Shown in pieces: positions 1-7,161 of a stretch of DNA of 64,000 bases; position 1 is the stretch's first letter, and every line of letters starts with the position of its first letter. The DNA lies in assembly GCF_003461245.1 (NCBI RefSeq), contig NZ_QTWS01000017.1, forward strand, positions 19,204 through 83,203, written 5' to 3'. Position numbers and translations under genes: made by a program. This stretch comes from Blautia sp. AF19-10LB. GTDB lineage: Bacteria > Bacillota > Clostridia > Lachnospirales > Lachnospiraceae. The notes under the pieces were generated by a model. That model worked only from the letters and a program-made list of their open reading frames with translations. It ran no database searches and was not told the origin of the DNA.

Positions 1-411
1 AAAGACATGATCAACAAAAAACAACTGCAGTCTGATTTCTATATTGCGTCTGCTGCGACGAGTACGGAGGAGATCTGGAATGGAATCGGGAATCCGGTTT
101 ATCCGCCGGCGCAGAGAGAGCTTGCAAAGCATGGGATTTCCTGTGAGGGCAAGCGGGCGGTGCAGCTTAAGAAATCGGATTATGATAAATATCATTATCT
201 GATCGGGATGGAAGGCGTGAACAGGAGAAACATGCTGCGGATCCTTGGCAGTGATCCGGAACACAAAGTAAGTCTTCTGCTGGATTATTCAGACCGGCCG
301 AGGGATATTGCAGATCCGTGGTATACGGGAAACTTTGAGCTGACATACAGAGATATTGTAGAAGGATGCGAGGGATTTCTGGAATATCTGAGGCGCAAAG
401 GCTCTATATAA
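1..411 (+). CDS. Low-molecular-weight protein-tyrosine phosphatase, 5'-truncated by the window edge
   Basis: The reading frame is open from the first base (Lys-Asp then the Met at 7), so the first visible ATG is internal and the gene begins upstream of the window. LMW-PTPs hydrolyse phosphotyrosine in the cytoplasm through an N-terminal CX5R loop, which would lie in the missing part. The visible region matches the rest of the fold, including the C-terminal ADPWYTGNFE stretch that holds the general-acid aspartate and the YLIGMEGVNRRN segment. The gene ends with TAA at 409-411. A LMW-PTP is clear from this conserved half; the physiological substrate cannot be told. Confidence 0.85.
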   Translation, partial: KDMINKKQLQSDFYIASAATSTEEIWNGIGNPVYPPAQRELAKHGISCEGKRAVQLKKSDYDKYHYLIGMEGVNRRNMLRILGSDPEHKVSLLLDYSDRPRDIADPWYTGNFELTYRDIVEGCEGFLEYLRRKGSI

Positions 412-529
412 AATAAACAGTAATATTTGTCAGTATGCAGAATGGACAAATACCTTCGAAATAAGTTTAGATTCTTTTTTATTCAACGACATTCAACATC
501 GACGGGGAGAATTTGTCGATGAAAACTTC

Positions 530-558
530 TTTACACACATTTCAAATCTGTATATACT
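530..558 (+). promoter_or_regulatory. Sigma-A-type promoter for the DUF5688-like gene
   Basis: TTTACA (530-535) and TATACT (553-558) are separated by 17 bp, a near-consensus vegetative promoter. It would start a transcript near 565, upstream of the hairpin at 578-601 and the gene at 661. An inverted repeat ATCGAC/GTCGAT (498-503 and 515-520) lies just upstream and could be a regulator site. Confidence 0.6.
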
Positions 559-577
559 GTTCATACAGCAACTCTTA

Positions 578-606
578 AAAGGGAGCAGTCAGGCTCCCTT
601 TCTATC
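578..606 (+). terminator. Hairpin with T-rich tail in the leader of the DUF5688-like gene
   Basis: AAAGGGAGC (578-586) pairs perfectly with GCTCCCTTT (593-601) around a 6-base loop and is followed by a T-rich tract. It looks like an intrinsic terminator for the upstream phosphatase gene. It also lies downstream of the promoter at 530-558, so it could act as an attenuator in that leader. Confidence 0.55.
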
Positions 607-660
607 TATCATTTATCAGGGGCGTTCGCCCGAACATTCAGAAAGACGAGGAAATTAAAT

Positions 661-1587
661 ATGGAAATGACATACGAAAGTTTTGTAGAAACACTTCGTT
701 CAGAGTTACTTGAAGCGACAGGATACGATGAGGAGATGATCTGTTATAAGCAGGAAACGGAATATCCACCTACATCGGGGGATCGGCTTCTATTGAAGAG
801 ACAGCGGAATGAGGAAATCATGGAAGTCTGTGCGTTGTATGTGCAGGACCTGTTCAGGGAATATCAAAATGGCTGGAGCATGGAAGCGATTGTGCGGGAG
901 ATCGTTGAGCGGCTGGATGCGATCGCAAGATCAGAATGTTTTCAGCGCTCCAGAAATCTTGAGGATTATGATAAGATAAAAGAGGACTTGTTTATCCGTC
1001 TTTTAAATATAGAAAAAAATCAGGTAGAACTTGAAGACTGTATTTACAGAACGATTGGCGACATTGCACTGGTGCTTTACGCGAGAATGGGAGAACTGAA
1101 TGGCAGCAGTGCAAGCATCAAGATTAAACGACACATGTTGGAAAAGTGGGAGCAGGAGCCAAAACAGGTTTTTGAGGAAGCTTTGCTGAATACATATTTT
1201 ATTTCGCCACCAAGGATCTATTGCTGGGAAAAGCTGATTTTTGATCCGGATTATGCAGGAGAGAATTTCATGAACCTGTTATGTGATTACAAGCTGAAGA
1301 AAGATGTACTGGGGAACTGTCTCAGTACGACAATCCGGACGAATGGAGCTGTGGCAATTTTTCTGCCCGGTGTGGCAGAGCGGATCGGGCAGCTGATGGG
1401 GGGAGGATTTTATATGGTGTTTACCAGCATTCATGAGGTGATGATCCACAATGAAAAGAGTGCAGATCCGGAAGAATTGAAAAAGGTTCTGGAGGATACC
1501 GTGAATGAAACGACTCCGCCAGAAGATTTTCTGACATATCAGATTTATCATTATGATCTTGAGACAGGATCATTTAGTGTCTTGTGA
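661..1587 (+). CDS. DUF5688-like protein of unknown function
   Basis: A 308-residue soluble protein with no signal peptide or membrane helix. The N-terminal region (MTYESFVETLRSELLEATGY) and the following LLLKRQRNEEIMEVCALYV stretch resemble the uncharacterised DUF5688 family that is common in Lachnospiraceae, often in several copies per genome. The start at 661 has a GAGG-containing ribosome site 8-12 bases upstream. It stands alone behind its own promoter, and the next gene follows after about 70 bp. No catalytic motif can be picked out. The family assignment is from memory of the sequence style, and no function is known. Confidence 0.65.
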   Translation: MEMTYESFVETLRSELLEATGYDEEMICYKQETEYPPTSGDRLLLKRQRNEEIMEVCALYVQDLFREYQNGWSMEAIVREIVERLDAIARSECFQRSRNLEDYDKIKEDLFIRLLNIEKNQVELEDCIYRTIGDIALVLYARMGELNGSSASIKIKRHMLEKWEQEPKQVFEEALLNTYFISPPRIYCWEKLIFDPDYAGENFMNLLCDYKLKKDVLGNCLSTTIRTNGAVAIFLPGVAERIGQLMGGGFYMVFTSIHEVMIHNEKSADPEELKKVLEDTVNETTPPEDFLTYQIYHYDLETGSFSVL

Positions 1588-1656
1588 TACAAACGACAGT
1601 GCCAAATGCCGGGTGGATGCATATAATATTAAGAAAGGATTTCTGGAGGAAAGACT

Positions 1657-2421
1657 TTGGCGTATAAAATTGTGCTGGATGCAGGCCATGGTGGTACAGA
1701 CCCAGGTGCTATATATAAGGAAAGAAAAGAAAAAGATGATAATCTGGAATTGACGCTGGCAGTGGGCAAGATCCTGGAAGACAATGGGATAGATGTGGTG
1801 TATACTAGAACTACAGATATTTATCAGACACCTTTTGAGAAAGCGAAGATTGCAAACGAGGCGGGTGCAGATTATTTTATTTCTTTCCATAGAAACAGCA
1901 GCCCGGAGGAGAATCAGTATCAGGGAGTAGAAGTGCTGGTATATGATAAGAGTGGAATCAAATATGATATGGCGCAGAATATTGTGGGAGCCCTGGGTGA
2001 ACTTGGATTCAAAGAACTGGGGGTCAATGCGCGGCCGGGTCTTGTCGTTCTTCGTAAGACCAGGATGCCGGCACTTCTGGTGGAGACAGGATTTCTGAAT
2101 TCAGATGAGGACAATAAGCTGTATGACGAGAAACAGAAGGAAATTGCGGAGGCGATCGCGACATCTATTCTTGGAACCCTGAATGATGAGACGATAGAAC
2201 AGCCATTGTATTATCGGGTTCAGACAGGAGTTTTCCGGCGTCGCGAAAATGCAGACAGGATGCTGTATCAGCTGACAGATCAGGGATTTCCTGCATTTTT
2301 GCTCTATGAAGGTGATCTGTATAAGGTTCAGGTAGGAGCTTTTCAGCAGATCGGCAATGCGATCCAGATGGAACAGAGACTCCGGGACGCGGGATACAGT
2401 ACGATAATCGTTACAAAATAA
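1657..2421 (+). CDS. N-acetylmuramoyl-L-alanine amidase (Amidase_3) with C-terminal SPOR domain
   Basis: This enzyme would cut the amide bond between MurNAc and the peptide stem of peptidoglycan. The Amidase_3 zinc-site motifs are present: DAGHGGTDPGA near residue 8 (His plus the following Glu region), SFHRNSS near residue 75 and VETGFLNSDEDN near residue 140 (catalytic Glu). The usual HAN in the second motif is HRN here. Residues about 185-254 form a SPOR-type repeat pair (YYRVQTGVF and YKVQVGAF) that binds glycan strands. There is no signal peptide, so export is unclear. The start is TTG at 1657, set by GGAGGA at 1645-1650; no better ATG exists. It is probably co-transcribed with the YdcF gene 20 bp downstream. 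Confidence 0.88.
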   Translation: MAYKIVLDAGHGGTDPGAIYKERKEKDDNLELTLAVGKILEDNGIDVVYTRTTDIYQTPFEKAKIANEAGADYFISFHRNSSPEENQYQGVEVLVYDKSGIKYDMAQNIVGALGELGFKELGVNARPGLVVLRKTRMPALLVETGFLNSDEDNKLYDEKQKEIAEAIATSILGTLNDETIEQPLYYRVQTGVFRRRENADRMLYQLTDQGFPAFLLYEGDLYKVQVGAFQQIGNAIQMEQRLRDAGYSTIIVTK

Positions 2422-2441
2422 AACACAGACAGGAGAAATTT

Positions 2442-3032
2442 ATGTACGAGAAATTTTTGGAGGAAGTAGGAAACTTTGTTTTTATGGAGAATCAGCCGGA
2501 ATCGGCGGATATTATTTTTGTTCCGGGAAACAGTTACCCTTATATGGCAGAAAAAGCGGCAGAGCTTTATCGACTGGGGCTGGCGCCGATGGTTCTTCCA
2601 AGTGGAAGATACAGTATTTCTGCAGGAAAGTTTTCCGGAGTGACAGGAGAGGCAGAGAAATATAATGGAGCCTACCAGACGGAATGGGAATTCCTGAAGG
2701 ATGTACTGATGAAAAACGGCGTGCCGGAGAATGCCGTTTTAAGGGAAGACGAGGCAACTTTTACATGGCAGAATGCACTTTTTTCGAGAAAAGTGACAGA
2801 TCAGGCCGGATTAAAAGTGAAAAAAGCAATTTTGTGCTGCAAGAATTATCATGCCAGAAGAGCATTTATGTATTATCAGAGGGCGTATCCGGAAACAGAA
2901 TTTCTGGTATGCCCTTGCTCTGTGGATGAAATTACAAAAGAAAACTGGAAACTGACTCAGCATGGAATTGATGAAGTGCTGGCAGAGATAAAACGAATTG
3001 TCAGCCAATTTCAGATAATGATGCAAAAATAA
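2442..3032 (+). CDS. YdcF family protein (DUF218)
   Basis: A 196-residue protein with the DUF218/YdcF layout. An N-terminal strand ADIIFVPGNSYPYMAEKAAELYRLG is followed by an acidic TEWEFLKDVLMKNGVPENAVLRED segment and a NYHARRAFMYYQRAYP motif, typical of the family. YdcF-type proteins have a Rossmann-like fold and are linked to cell-envelope and S-adenosylmethionine binding in E. coli; the reaction is not settled. No membrane helix is present, so this is a short cytoplasmic version. GGAG-type spacing (AGGAGAAATTT before ATG) supports the start. It sits 20 bp behind the amidase gene, suggesting one transcript. Confidence 0.8.
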   Translation: MYEKFLEEVGNFVFMENQPESADIIFVPGNSYPYMAEKAAELYRLGLAPMVLPSGRYSISAGKFSGVTGEAEKYNGAYQTEWEFLKDVLMKNGVPENAVLREDEATFTWQNALFSRKVTDQAGLKVKKAILCCKNYHARRAFMYYQRAYPETEFLVCPCSVDEITKENWKLTQHGIDEVLAEIKRIVSQFQIMMQK

Positions 3033-3092
3033 ATCCCATAATTTGTAAATTCTAAAAATAATTTAGGGGTGTCGAAAAAAGCAGAACTGTGA

Positions 3093-3098
3093 TATAAT
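3093..3098 (+). promoter_or_regulatory. Candidate -10 element upstream of the surface protein gene
   Basis: TATAAT at 3093-3098 is a perfect -10 hexamer, but the -35 position 17 bp upstream (TGTCGA, 3070-3075) is weak. The 316-bp stretch 3033-3348 between the YdcF gene and the surface protein is AT-rich and otherwise shows no gene; a leader of about 240 bases would result. Confidence 0.35.
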
Positions 3099-3348
3099 AC
3101 GTGTGTCGTAAAAGAAAATATTATGTTACGAAATATTTACAAAAAGGTAAAAGGTTGGTATATTGAAGTTTGGCATATCTTGAAAAAAGTAATGTCAGAA
3201 TATTTGAATTAAATTTACTTATAGATAGAATATAACTGAGCGGATTTTATGGACGGGCAATGAAATGAATTATAACATAAGCACATCTGGTCAGGATAAA
3301 TTGTTGATCATTTATATAATGTTTAGAATAGATTGAGGTAGAATAATT

Positions 3349-5046
3349 ATGAAAAATAATAATAAAAATATGCATCTTTTTGCAATTGCAGCTCTTGCAG
3401 CAACTCTTATGGCAGGACAGGTTTCAGTTTCACCGGCTTATGCTGAGAGCACATCTGTGCAGTTAAGCAGTCTGATCCCGGATAACGTGACCGTAGAACA
3501 GCCAATGCCGCTTTCTGATATTTCACTTCCGGACAGTGAGTATGGAACACTTTCCTGGGTAGATTCATCCAGCGTGCCGTCTGAAAGGGTGCAGTCGTAT
3601 GATGTCGTATTCAAACCATACGATTCTTCTGTGTTGTCAAAAATTTCCGGATGGGATGGAGAATCTGACGCAATTTACAGCACTGTGACAGTGGTTGTAA
3701 GTGGAATGGAATCAAATTCAGAGGAATCTGATGAGTGGAATGAAGATTCTTCGGAGAATTATGACGAAAATTATAACGATTCCGAAACAGAAAATGACGA
3801 AAATCAGGATAATTATGACGAAAACCAGGATTCTTCCGACGCAAATGAGGGGCAGAAGGAAGATTCAGCAGAGGATGACCAGAAAGCAGCACCAGAAGTA
3901 ACAGCAGCTCCGGCTGAAGAAGAAAGCTCTGAGAAAGAAGCAGAAATCACTGAGGAGCCGTCAGAAGAAGCTGATGGTGAGTCAGAAACAACCAAAACAG
4001 ATACAAAGGAAGAGCAGAAATCCGAAGAAAACAACAAAACAGAAGATACTGCCGAAGAAGATGCGAAGGTCACTCCATCTGAAACACCGGAGGTAACTGA
4101 GACACCAGAAGTAACAGAAACACCGGAGGTAACTGAGACACCAGAAGTAACAGAAACACCGGAAACAACCGAGACACCAGAGGCAACAGTGACTCCGGAA
4201 GCTGACAAGGACAATATCTTTGATGGTGCAGACAAGGATATCAAAGAGGATAACCGTTCTACAGATTTTGAGGAAGATCTGACTGATGCTCAGAAGGCAG
4301 CACTTGCTGAAGAAAATCACAGTACAAATGGAATTACCGTATCAGGAATCGACCTGCCGTACTATGTTCAGTTCCGTGTTGCCAGTGGAGATGATTATGA
4401 ATTTACCAATGAATCTGAGGCAAATGTCTTCCAGTCCTACGAGTTTGAACTGTGGGATCTCAAGAATGATACAGAATATGAGGTTCCGGATGGAGAATAC
4501 GTCAGTGTGACAGTTCCGGTTAAAGCCGGCTACAGCTATACGATCGAACATCTTCTGGACAGCGGAGCAATGGAAACAATTGTGCCGAGTGTAGATGGAA
4601 GTACCATGATTTTCAGCACACATTCTTTCAGTCCGTTTGGAATTGCAGGAAGTAAGACTCTGGTTGGTGAGAAAATTGAGGAAGATGGCTACGACACAGC
4701 AGTAGTGACAGAAACTCCGGATGCTGCCGGTTCAGCGGATCTCACACCAGTAGCAGATGATACAAATGATTCAGCAGCCGCTGATACAGCAGATACAACT
4801 ACGACTACAGACAGTTCAGCGGCAGATACCACGAATACAGAAGTTACATCTGCACCGGAGGACAGTACTGCACAGACTTCTTCAGATTCTTCTGACGAAG
4901 ATGAGAACAGTGAGGAAGATAACAGTAGTTCTGTTAAAGCGGTACATACAGGAGATACGACCAGCATTCTTCCATTTGTGATCCTTGCAATTGCAGCAGC
5001 AGCTATCGTTGGTGTGATCGTTTATCTGAGAAAAAGAAAAAAATAA
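3349..5046 (+). CDS. Secreted acidic surface protein with TPEVTE repeats and a non-LPXTG-type cell-wall anchor
   Basis: A 565-residue exported protein of unknown role. Residues 1-32 form a signal peptide ending in SPAYA. A compact N-terminal region follows, then a long Asp/Glu/Ser/Asn-rich linker (about 125-320) containing TPEVTE repeats. A second folded region lies around 330-445 (from NGITVSGIDLPYYVQF to HSFSPFGIAG), then another Ser/Thr/Asp-rich linker. The C-terminus has HTGDTTSILPF, a hydrophobic helix and the RKRKK tail, the layout of a sortase-anchored protein, but the motif is HTGD rather than LPXTG. A wall-attached stalk protein is inferred. No close functional relative is recognised. 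It stands alone with its own leader. Confidence 0.75.
   Translation: MKNNNKNMHLFAIAALAATLMAGQVSVSPAYAESTSVQLSSLIPDNVTVEQPMPLSDISLPDSEYGTLSWVDSSSVPSERVQSYDVVFKPYDSSVLSKISGWDGESDAIYSTVTVVVSGMESNSEESDEWNEDSSENYDENYNDSETENDENQDNYDENQDSSDANEGQKEDSAEDDQKAAPEVTAAPAEEESSEKEAEITEEPSEEADGESETTKTDTKEEQKSEENNKTEDTAEEDAKVTPSETPEVTETPEVTETPEVTETPEVTETPETTETPEATVTPEADKDNIFDGADKDIKEDNRSTDFEEDLTDAQKAALAEENHSTNGITVSGIDLPYYVQFRVASGDDYEFTNESEANVFQSYEFELWDLKNDTEYEVPDGEYVSVTVPVKAGYSYTIEHLLDSGAMETIVPSVDGSTMIFSTHSFSPFGIAGSKTLVGEKIEEDGYDTAVVTETPDAAGSADLTPVADDTNDSAAADTADTTTTTDSSAADTTNTEVTSAPEDSTAQTSSDSSDEDENSEEDNSSSVKAVHTGDTTSILPFVILAIAAAAIVGVIVYLRKRKK
4081..4188 (+). repeat. 36-bp tandem repeat inside the surface protein gene
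   Basis: Bases 4081-4116 and 4117-4152 are identical 36-bp units encoding ETPEVTETPEVT, and 4153-4188 is a diverged third unit. The unit is in frame, so copy number changes would lengthen or shorten the stalk without breaking the gene. This is a coding repeat, not a CRISPR array. Confidence 0.9.
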
Positions 5047-5110
5047 TAAATAAATCCGAGGGAATATACAGGTGATCCTTTCATATAATCTATATGGGAG
5101 GGTTGCCTGC

Positions 5111-5461
5111 ATGAAAATAAAAGCAGTACTCAGATCTTTGTTTCTGGCGTATGCGCTGACAGGAATATGTCTTTTGCTTCTTGCATTTCTTGTATTCCAG
5201 ATGGATATCGGGACAGGTCCGGTCACGGTTGGGATTATCGTGATTTATGTGATCTCCTGCATGGCTGGTGGATTTCTGGCGGGAAAGATCACCAGGAGAG
5301 AGAAATACCGCTGGGGCGCCCTGGTAGGTCTCTCTTATTTCATACTTTTGGGAACTGTTTCTTTTATTGTGAGCGGAAGCTGGGATATGAGCCCGGGACA
5401 TATGATAACAACGCTTTGTATGTGCCTTGGAGGAGGTACTCTTGGAGGCATGCTATCTTAA
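5111..5461 (+). CDS. TIGR04086-like small membrane protein
   Basis: A 116-residue protein with four predicted membrane helices (about residues 8-28, 37-57, 68-88 and 95-113) and a short charged loop KITRREKYRW. It resembles TIGR04086 proteins, which in Clostridia lie next to the SCIFF peptide gene; the function is not known. An upstream in-frame ATG at 5072 is open, but GGGAGGG at 5096-5102 places the start at 5111 with 8-base spacing. It ends 76 bp before scfA and lies upstream of the scfA promoter, so it may be transcribed separately. Position next to scfA is the main clue to its role. Confidence 0.75.
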   Translation: MKIKAVLRSLFLAYALTGICLLLLAFLVFQMDIGTGPVTVGIIVIYVISCMAGGFLAGKITRREKYRWGALVGLSYFILLGTVSFIVSGSWDMSPGHMITTLCMCLGGGTLGGMLS

Positions 5462-5492
5462 GAAAAAAATGCTTTTAATTGAGCAGGATTTA

Positions 5493-5501
5493 TGCTATAC
5501 T
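5493..5501 (+). promoter_or_regulatory. Extended -10 promoter for the scfA operon
   Basis: TGC followed by TATACT (5496-5501) is an extended -10 element 36 bp upstream of scfA. The -35 region 17 bp upstream is only T-rich (TTTTAA at 5473-5478), which is tolerated with an extended -10. Confidence 0.5.
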
Positions 5502-5537
5502 ATGCCCAGATAACTATACATAAGGAGGTATGATAAT

Positions 5538-5678
5538 ATGGAACATATCAAAACATTGAATACAAAGAATCTGCAGAACACAGTGAAAAAAGGTGGATGT
5601 GGTGAATGTCAGACATCTTGCCAGTCTGCTTGCAAAACTTCCTGTACTGTAGGAAATCAGAGCTGCGAGAACAAATAA
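5538..5678 (+). CDS. scfA: SCIFF ranthipeptide precursor (six-cysteine peptide)
   Basis: A 46-residue peptide read directly from the DNA. It starts at the ATG after TAAGGAGG (5521-5528) and has cysteines at 21, 24, 28, 32, 36 and 43, the six Cys in about 45 residues that define SCIFF. The leader half (MEHIKTLNTKNLQNTVKKGG) is Cys-free. In Clostridium thermocellum the CteB maturase makes a thioether between Cys32 and Thr37 of this peptide; both residues are present here at the same positions. It is followed by a hairpin and then the radical SAM maturase gene, the universal SCIFF pairing. The peptide is a ribosomally made, modified natural product whose biological role remains open. Confidence 0.93.
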   Translation: MEHIKTLNTKNLQNTVKKGGCGECQTSCQSACKTSCTVGNQSCENK

Positions 5679-5700
5679 AGCAAGTTCAAAGCAATCAGTT

Positions 5701-5730
5701 AAGCAGCGGAGTGAAATCCGCTGCTTATTC
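5701..5730 (+). terminator. Hairpin between scfA and scfB (likely partial terminator)
   Basis: AAGCAGCGGA (5701-5710) pairs perfectly with TCCGCTGCTT (5717-5726) around a 6-base loop, followed by ATTCTTAT. The weak T-tract suggests partial termination or transcript stabilisation. That would give more peptide than maturase message, as is usual for RiPP operons (inference). Confidence 0.7.
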
Positions 5731-5772
5731 TTATGATTAAAAAGTTTTTATAATGAAAGGATTTTCAGAGAG

Positions 5773-7137
5773 ATGAGTCTGATTCACAGATATCAGAACA
5801 ATGGATACAATATTGTTCTGGACATAAACAGTGGATGCATCCATCTGGTAGACCTGGTTACATACGAAGTGCTTCCATATATGGAAGAAGGATTGAACGC
5901 AGAGGAAATTGTTTCCAAATTAAAGGATCGTTTCCCGGAAGAAGATATCCGTACTTCTGTTTCCGAGTGCGAGAAACTTAGGGAGCAGGGAATGCTCTTT
6001 ACCAGAGATGCATATGAGAATGTAATAGAAGAATTTACCAAGAATCGACAGACCGTAGTTAAGGCTCTGTGCCTGCACATTGCCCATGACTGTAATCTGG
6101 CCTGTCGATATTGTTTTGCCGAAGAAGGAGAATATCACGGAAGACGTGCGCTGATGTCCTTCGAGGTTGGAAAGAAAGCACTGGATTTCCTGATCGCAAA
6201 TTCCGGTTCAAGAAGAAACCTGGAAGTTGATTTCTTTGGCGGTGAGCCGCTGATGAACTGGCAGGTGGTCAAGGACCTGGTTGCCTACGGAAGAGAACAG
6301 GAGAAACTTCATAATAAAAAGTTCCGTTTCACACTTACCACGAATGGTGTCCTTCTCAACGACGAAGTGATGGAGTTCTGTAACCGTGAGATGGGAAATG
6401 TTGTTCTCAGCGTAGATGGCCGTAAGGAAGTACATGACTTCATGCGTCCGTTCCGCAAGGGAGCCGGAAGCTATGACCTGGTCATTCCGAAATTCCAGAA
6501 ATTCGCAGAATCCAGAAATCAGGACAAGTATTATGTAAGAGGTACTTTTACTCATCATAATCTTGATTTCTCCAATGACGTTCTGCATCTGGCAGATCTC
6601 GGATTCAAGCAGATCTCTGTAGAGCCTGTAGTTGCGGCTGACACAGAGGATTATGCGATCAGAGAAGAAGATATCCCGCAGATCAAGGAAGAATATGATA
6701 AACTGGCAAAGGAAATGATCGCCAGGGAAAAGGCCGGCAAGGGCTTCAATTTCTTCCACTTTATGATCGACCTTACCGGTGGTCCTTGTGTGTACAAGCG
6801 TCTGTCCGGATGTGGTTCAGGAACCGAATATCTGGCGGTAACTCCGTGGGGCGATTTTTATCCATGTCATCAGTTTGTTGGTGAGGAACAGTTCCTTATG
6901 GGAAATGTGGACGAGGGAATCACAAGACCGGAGATCCGCTGCGATTTCAGCAAATGTAATGTATATACAAAGGAATCCTGCAAGGACTGCTTTGCAAGAT
7001 TTTACTGCAGTGGCGGATGTGCTGCCAATGCTTATCATTTCCAGAAAGATATTAATGGCAATTATGATATCGGATGCGAACTTCAGCGTAAGAGAGTGGA
7101 GTGCGCGATCATGATAAAGGCCGCATTAGCGGAATAA
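5773..7137 (+). CDS. scfB: SCIFF maturase, radical SAM/SPASM thioether synthase
   Basis: This enzyme would use S-adenosylmethionine and iron-sulfur clusters to install a Cys-to-Thr alpha-carbon thioether in the SCIFF peptide. Residues 1-85 look like a PqqD-type peptide-recognition domain. The radical SAM cluster motif CX3CX2C is C107, C111 and C114 (DCNLACRYC), followed by FFGGEP and a conserved TTNG strand. The C-terminal SPASM region has the Cys pattern GPCVYKR, CGSG, YPCHQF, CNVY, CKDCFARFYCSGGC and IGCELQ, fitting two auxiliary clusters. Its 454-residue length is normal. AAAGG (5756-5760) precedes the ATG at 5773. It lies between scfA and secDF, the usual clostridial order. Confidence 0.93.
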   Translation: MSLIHRYQNNGYNIVLDINSGCIHLVDLVTYEVLPYMEEGLNAEEIVSKLKDRFPEEDIRTSVSECEKLREQGMLFTRDAYENVIEEFTKNRQTVVKALCLHIAHDCNLACRYCFAEEGEYHGRRALMSFEVGKKALDFLIANSGSRRNLEVDFFGGEPLMNWQVVKDLVAYGREQEKLHNKKFRFTLTTNGVLLNDEVMEFCNREMGNVVLSVDGRKEVHDFMRPFRKGAGSYDLVIPKFQKFAESRNQDKYYVRGTFTHHNLDFSNDVLHLADLGFKQISVEPVVAADTEDYAIREEDIPQIKEEYDKLAKEMIAREKAGKGFNFFHFMIDLTGGPCVYKRLSGCGSGTEYLAVTPWGDFYPCHQFVGEEQFLMGNVDEGITRPEIRCDFSKCNVYTKESCKDCFARFYCSGGCAANAYHFQKDINGNYDIGCELQRKRVECAIMIKAALAE

Positions 7138-7161
7138 AATAATTCAGGAAAGGAAAGAACG

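Noticed and set aside
4081..4188. Regularly repeated 36-bp units suggestive of a CRISPR array
   Set aside because: The units are directly adjacent with no unique spacers and translate in frame as TPEVTE repeats.
3813..4244. Minus-strand frame with SVTSGV repeats opposite the surface protein
   Set aside because: It is the antisense image of the TPEVTE repeats with no ribosome site.
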